64,000 nt of DNA from Calycina herbarum. Taxonomy: Eukaryota; Ascomycota; Leotiomycetes; Helotiales; Pezizellaceae. A program made the position numbers and the translations under genes. This document shows, in pieces, positions 60,901-64,000 of the stretch. Under the pieces are notes generated by a model, which saw only the letters and a program-made list of their open reading frames with translations, was not told the origin of the DNA and ran no database searches. The DNA lies in contig LLEY01000014.1 of NCBI GenBank assembly GCA_001414485.1, positions 372,001-436,000 of the forward strand. Direction: 5' to 3'. Each line of letters starts with the position of its first letter. Positions within the stretch are counted from its first letter, which is position 1.

Positions 60901-61410
60901 ATCAATCTTCTGGATCCGCGGTACGCGAAGTGGAGACGAGACGTCTAGGCTGATCCCTCATTTGACCAACCTCTAATTCCCATTACCAACTCCAGCTACT
61001 TACCGAGCAGGCACGCGAGCAGAAGTTGGAAAAGTTGGACAAATGCCCATCGCCAAAGGACCTGATTGCCCCTGAAGCAGAAGGGTGGCCGAGACTACCA
61101 ACTTGAACAAGCAATTTGGGGCAATGGGGTACAGTAGCTCTCTACCGAAATTGCGACACCAACGTGCAGGATTGGGAATTGGTGGCGTGGGATACGGTGC
61201 GTGTAACTGGTAGAAGTAACACCTCCAACTGGCAACTGCGTGTAGAATGTCCCGATTCTGTTCTGTGCGTCTCAGTTGGAAGCTCAGCCGGGCCTGGGCT
61301 GGGAAAAGGAAACATCGCAGTTTTGCCTGCCAACAGAGCCTGCCGTGCCTCTCCCGACCAAGGACGGGCGGTTGGGGGAGTTGAGTCGAGTATTTGATCT
61401 CTCAGATGGA

Positions 61411-61450
61411 GGTATATCGAGGTATATCGAGGTATATCGAGGTATATCGA
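61411..61450. repeat. Tandem decamer repeat, four copies
   Basis: GGTATATCGA repeated exactly four times. Copy number may vary between strains. Confidence 0.9.
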
Positions 61451-62271
61451 TGTTTGTCAGAGTTGTCGTTGAATTTGGCTTTCCTGCACACACTTGGCTG
61501 TTGACGTGAATCTCCATGAGTGAGAAGTTGATTTTCTGCTGACGCCGGGGAACATGCTGCGGCTCGCAAGAAGCTTTCGTTGGACAGGGCTTGAGCTGCC
61601 AAGGCGCTTCAGACCCCAGAAGTCGTGCAGAAGTCCCTGAAGCTGAAGGGATCTAGACTAGCGGGCAATCGCTAGAACATGCCCTGTCATATTTGAGAAG
61701 GGTACTAACTATACTAGCTACACTAACTAGGTAGACGGAGATTTCCCAAGGGCCCCGACAGTAACAGCACCGCACCACCACCTCAGCTGAAAAGCGAGGG
61801 ATCGCAGACCCTGCAGAGATGCGCTGCAATGCTCCCCGAGTCCAATTATAACCAAATTATATCCAATTATATCCAATTATAACCCTCCTCCTCGGGCTCT
61901 GTCTCCAATGGCATCTGCATCCTCCTGGATGCCACTACCCCATATAGGTAAGAGCCCCCTATACCCGGTCTGCCTGGTTGGAATGGATTTTCTGTTCTGT
62001 TCTGTTCTTCACTCCATCCAACGTCTTCTCTTCTCCTCTCCTCCTCTCCTCTACTCCTCTCGGCGTCACTCAATTGATTCATTCTTGCTTTCGTGAATAA
62101 TGATATGATGGTCCAGCTCCTTCCTTGAATCAACTTCACTTCCTTCCCCCCTTCACCTTCACCCCTCACATGGCTTGCTCGTCGCCCCTTCCGCAAGGAC
62201 TTTTCTTTTCCCTCCCTTCGTCTCTCCTTACTCTCTGGCTTTGAGGCCATTCGTACAATTCAACTTTCAAT

Positions 62272-64000
62272 ATGTCGCCCACCGCTCTCGATATTCGTCA
62301 AATATGCCGACCTCCTTTTCAATATTCCCTATTAATTCTAGCTGCCACCGCTCCCAAATTGCTTCATCTATATAGCCATTTGGCTTCCTTACCACCATTG
62401 CTCTTCCTCCTATACCTACCCACCTTTCTGGCCTTGGATCTGCTGAACGCCGTTATCTTTTGGGTCGTGGTACATCTTACTGCGCGGGGTGGCTTTGCTG
62501 TAGTCCTGGCAATCTTTCGATGTGCCCTTTGGTAAGTTCATTCTGCCAGATCAAGATGCATGTTGCTAACCCATTTAATTAGTCTTATAGTTCTCGGAGC
62601 CTCCTCCTCGTGGATATCGTTCTTTTTGGAAACCGGTGGAGAGATCAAATGGGGTGCGGCCAAAAATGTTGCAAAGGACCCTGCGGGGTTGAAGGTACTG
62701 GCGTCGGGAGGCACGCGAGCACTACTAGCCGCCATTGCTATAGTGGTGCTTGCTCGGATCGTATCACAACCACTCTATACTGGGACTGAGAAACTGTTTG
62801 CTGCGGGAGTCAAGGCATTGTCAGGTGGGAGATGGAGAATGCGGAAATCATCCAGAGAATACATCGATTCCAATTTGGACGAGGAGGAAGGACCACAGTC
62901 GAACCCCGCACCCTTGTCCGCAGAGAGCGACGAAGATCGTAGTTCCAGCGAGAATGATGAAGCTAGAGCATTTCTTACGGAAAAGGAACCACGACCCTCC
63001 TTTATGTCTCGATGGATGGATCGAGCGAAATTCCTGGTGCCAATTGGGACCATTCTGGTGCTCCTCTTGGTACGCCCAAGACACTTCCCCTTCGGACACA
63101 TGTCGAATTCTCTGCCGTATACTTTGTGGGATATTTTCAGCAAACCAACGGAGGAATCGTGTCTGGGAAGTCTCAGTGGGGATTTCCCTCCATTTCCCTT
63201 GCCTGAATTGGTAACGGAGGTCTTGTGGGAGCCTGCGGATGGAGAGTTTCCTGGATGGGAGCCAAGGGTCAATCGAACGTTTGACAAGAAATTGCAGCGT
63301 CCCGAATGGCTTCCAGAAGAGCCTATTCATGGATTCGAACGTTGGTATAATGAATCACAGTTGGAGGGATTCCACGGAGGCAAAGAACACAAACCTTGGG
63401 ACGGACCACCAAGGGGGCCACCGAGGGGAGGGCCGCCCAGAGGACCTCCACCAGGAAGGAGACCAGGGCCAAGACGAGGGAAGAACAAAGGTGGATTCTT
63501 TTCGAAAGGCATCAACTACGATCCCGTCACAGATCCTCTCCGAATTTCCAACCTCGACCAAGACATTATTGACTCGATTGCATCAACACTCAAAGACCAC
63601 AAGGTAACAATCAAACACGTCGTGCTCCTATCACTTGAAAGTACCCGAAAGGACGTATTTCCATTCAAAAAGGGCTCGCATTTACATAAAAATATTGAGA
63701 AAAGCCACAGCTCAAACTTCACGGCAGCAGAGGCGAATCGAATGCTAGCAAAACTCACTAAAAATGCTGAAACGCTCACCGGTGAAGTTAGTAGCTTTGG
63801 GATTGGTGGTATGGAATACTCTTCGGCGAGAGCTGGAAGTTGGAGAAATCCAAATAAGGGAAGTGGTGGGATTAATGTCCAGGGGGCTCTCACTGGAAGT
63901 ACCACTTCACTGAAAAGTATTCTTGGAAGCCATTGTGGTGTTCATCCTCTGCCTGTCGATTTTACAGTTGAGGTACGACGCCAGATATACCAGCCCTGTA
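62272..64000 (+). CDS. Sulfatase-superfamily membrane protein (partial)
   Basis: Exon 1 (62272-62531) and exon 2 (62583 onward; intron GTAAGT...GCTAAC...TTAG, 51 nt) are open to the window edge, so the 3' end is missing. At least 570 residues are seen. The N-terminus has several membrane helices (YSLLILAATAPKLL, LPPLLFLLYLPTFLALDLL, VIFWVVVHLTARGGFAVVL), then a Ser/Asp/Glu-rich loop, another helix (FLVPIGTILVLLLV) and a Pro/Gly/Arg-rich linker. The catalytic domain starts with VVLLSLESTRKDVFPF and a TTSLKSILGSHCGVHPLPVDF block, which I recall from fungal sulfatase/alkaline-phosphatase superfamily membrane proteins. The architecture resembles lipoteichoic-acid-synthase-like enzymes. The substrate is unknown. 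A CT-rich tract (61990-62060) lies in the promoter. Confidence 0.68.

Larger units (their letters stand above)
55433..62271. other. Gene-poor AT-rich stretch
   Basis: About 6.8 kb without a convincing gene. Open frames are below about 175 codons, overlap on both strands and lack features. It contains a MITE candidate (56240-56575), a possible F-box relic (57850-57975), short tandem repeats (59268-59292, 59462-59478, 59546-59565, 61411-61450) and pyrimidine-rich runs upstream of the last gene. Unlike 1-13103, it lacks strong TpA excess, so it is not an obvious RIP island. Confidence 0.5.

Overview
The window is nuclear DNA of a filamentous ascomycete (Pezizomycotina). The evidence is short GT-AG introns of about 47-60 nt with CTAAC-type branch points, a HET-domain gene, a secreted GH6 cellulase, a Zn2Cys6 regulator and a long AT-rich block carrying the TpA-rich signature of repeat-induced point mutation (RIP). 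A leotiomycete would fit, but the window alone does not prove it.

Layout. 1-13103 is a RIP-degraded transposon island. It holds Copia and Gypsy relics, one small LTR element that largely escaped RIP, and at least five Fot1/pogo-type DNA transposon copies, one of them with unusually long terminal inverted repeats. Next to it is a divergent pair: a 1171-aa protein with a trypsin-like protease, ankyrin repeats and a vWA domain (13171-16850, minus), and a 368-aa tail-anchored protein (17025-18178, plus). A second divergent pair serves fatty-acid use: a very-long-chain acyl-CoA synthetase/transporter (18647-20796, minus) and a PTS2-bearing peroxisomal 3-ketoacyl-CoA thiolase (21214-22676, plus).

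From 24 to 33 kb there are a variant RING protein, an ankyrin relic, a hAT MITE with a perfect 8-bp target duplication, a Zn2Cys6 transcription factor, a mariner-type mini-MITE and a tRNA-Gly(GCC) gene interrupted twice. The second interruption of that tRNA looks like a spliceosomal GT-AG intron in the T arm and is the most unusual item in the window. From 35 to 49 kb there are a mitochondrial BOL3-type protein, a HET-domain protein with two membrane segments, a GH6 cellobiohydrolase, the RIO1 kinase and cohesin SMC3 (the last two divergent). From 49 to 55 kb there are two cupin proteins, a weak hypothetical gene and a single-pass membrane protein. 55.4-62.3 kb is a gene-poor stretch with a MITE candidate, a possible F-box relic and short tandem repeats. 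The window ends inside a multi-pass membrane protein of the sulfatase/alkaline-phosphatase superfamily.

Gene models were spliced by eye. Exon coordinates are given where the join restores a continuous frame and a family-consistent protein. No database search was run, so family names rest on recognised motifs.
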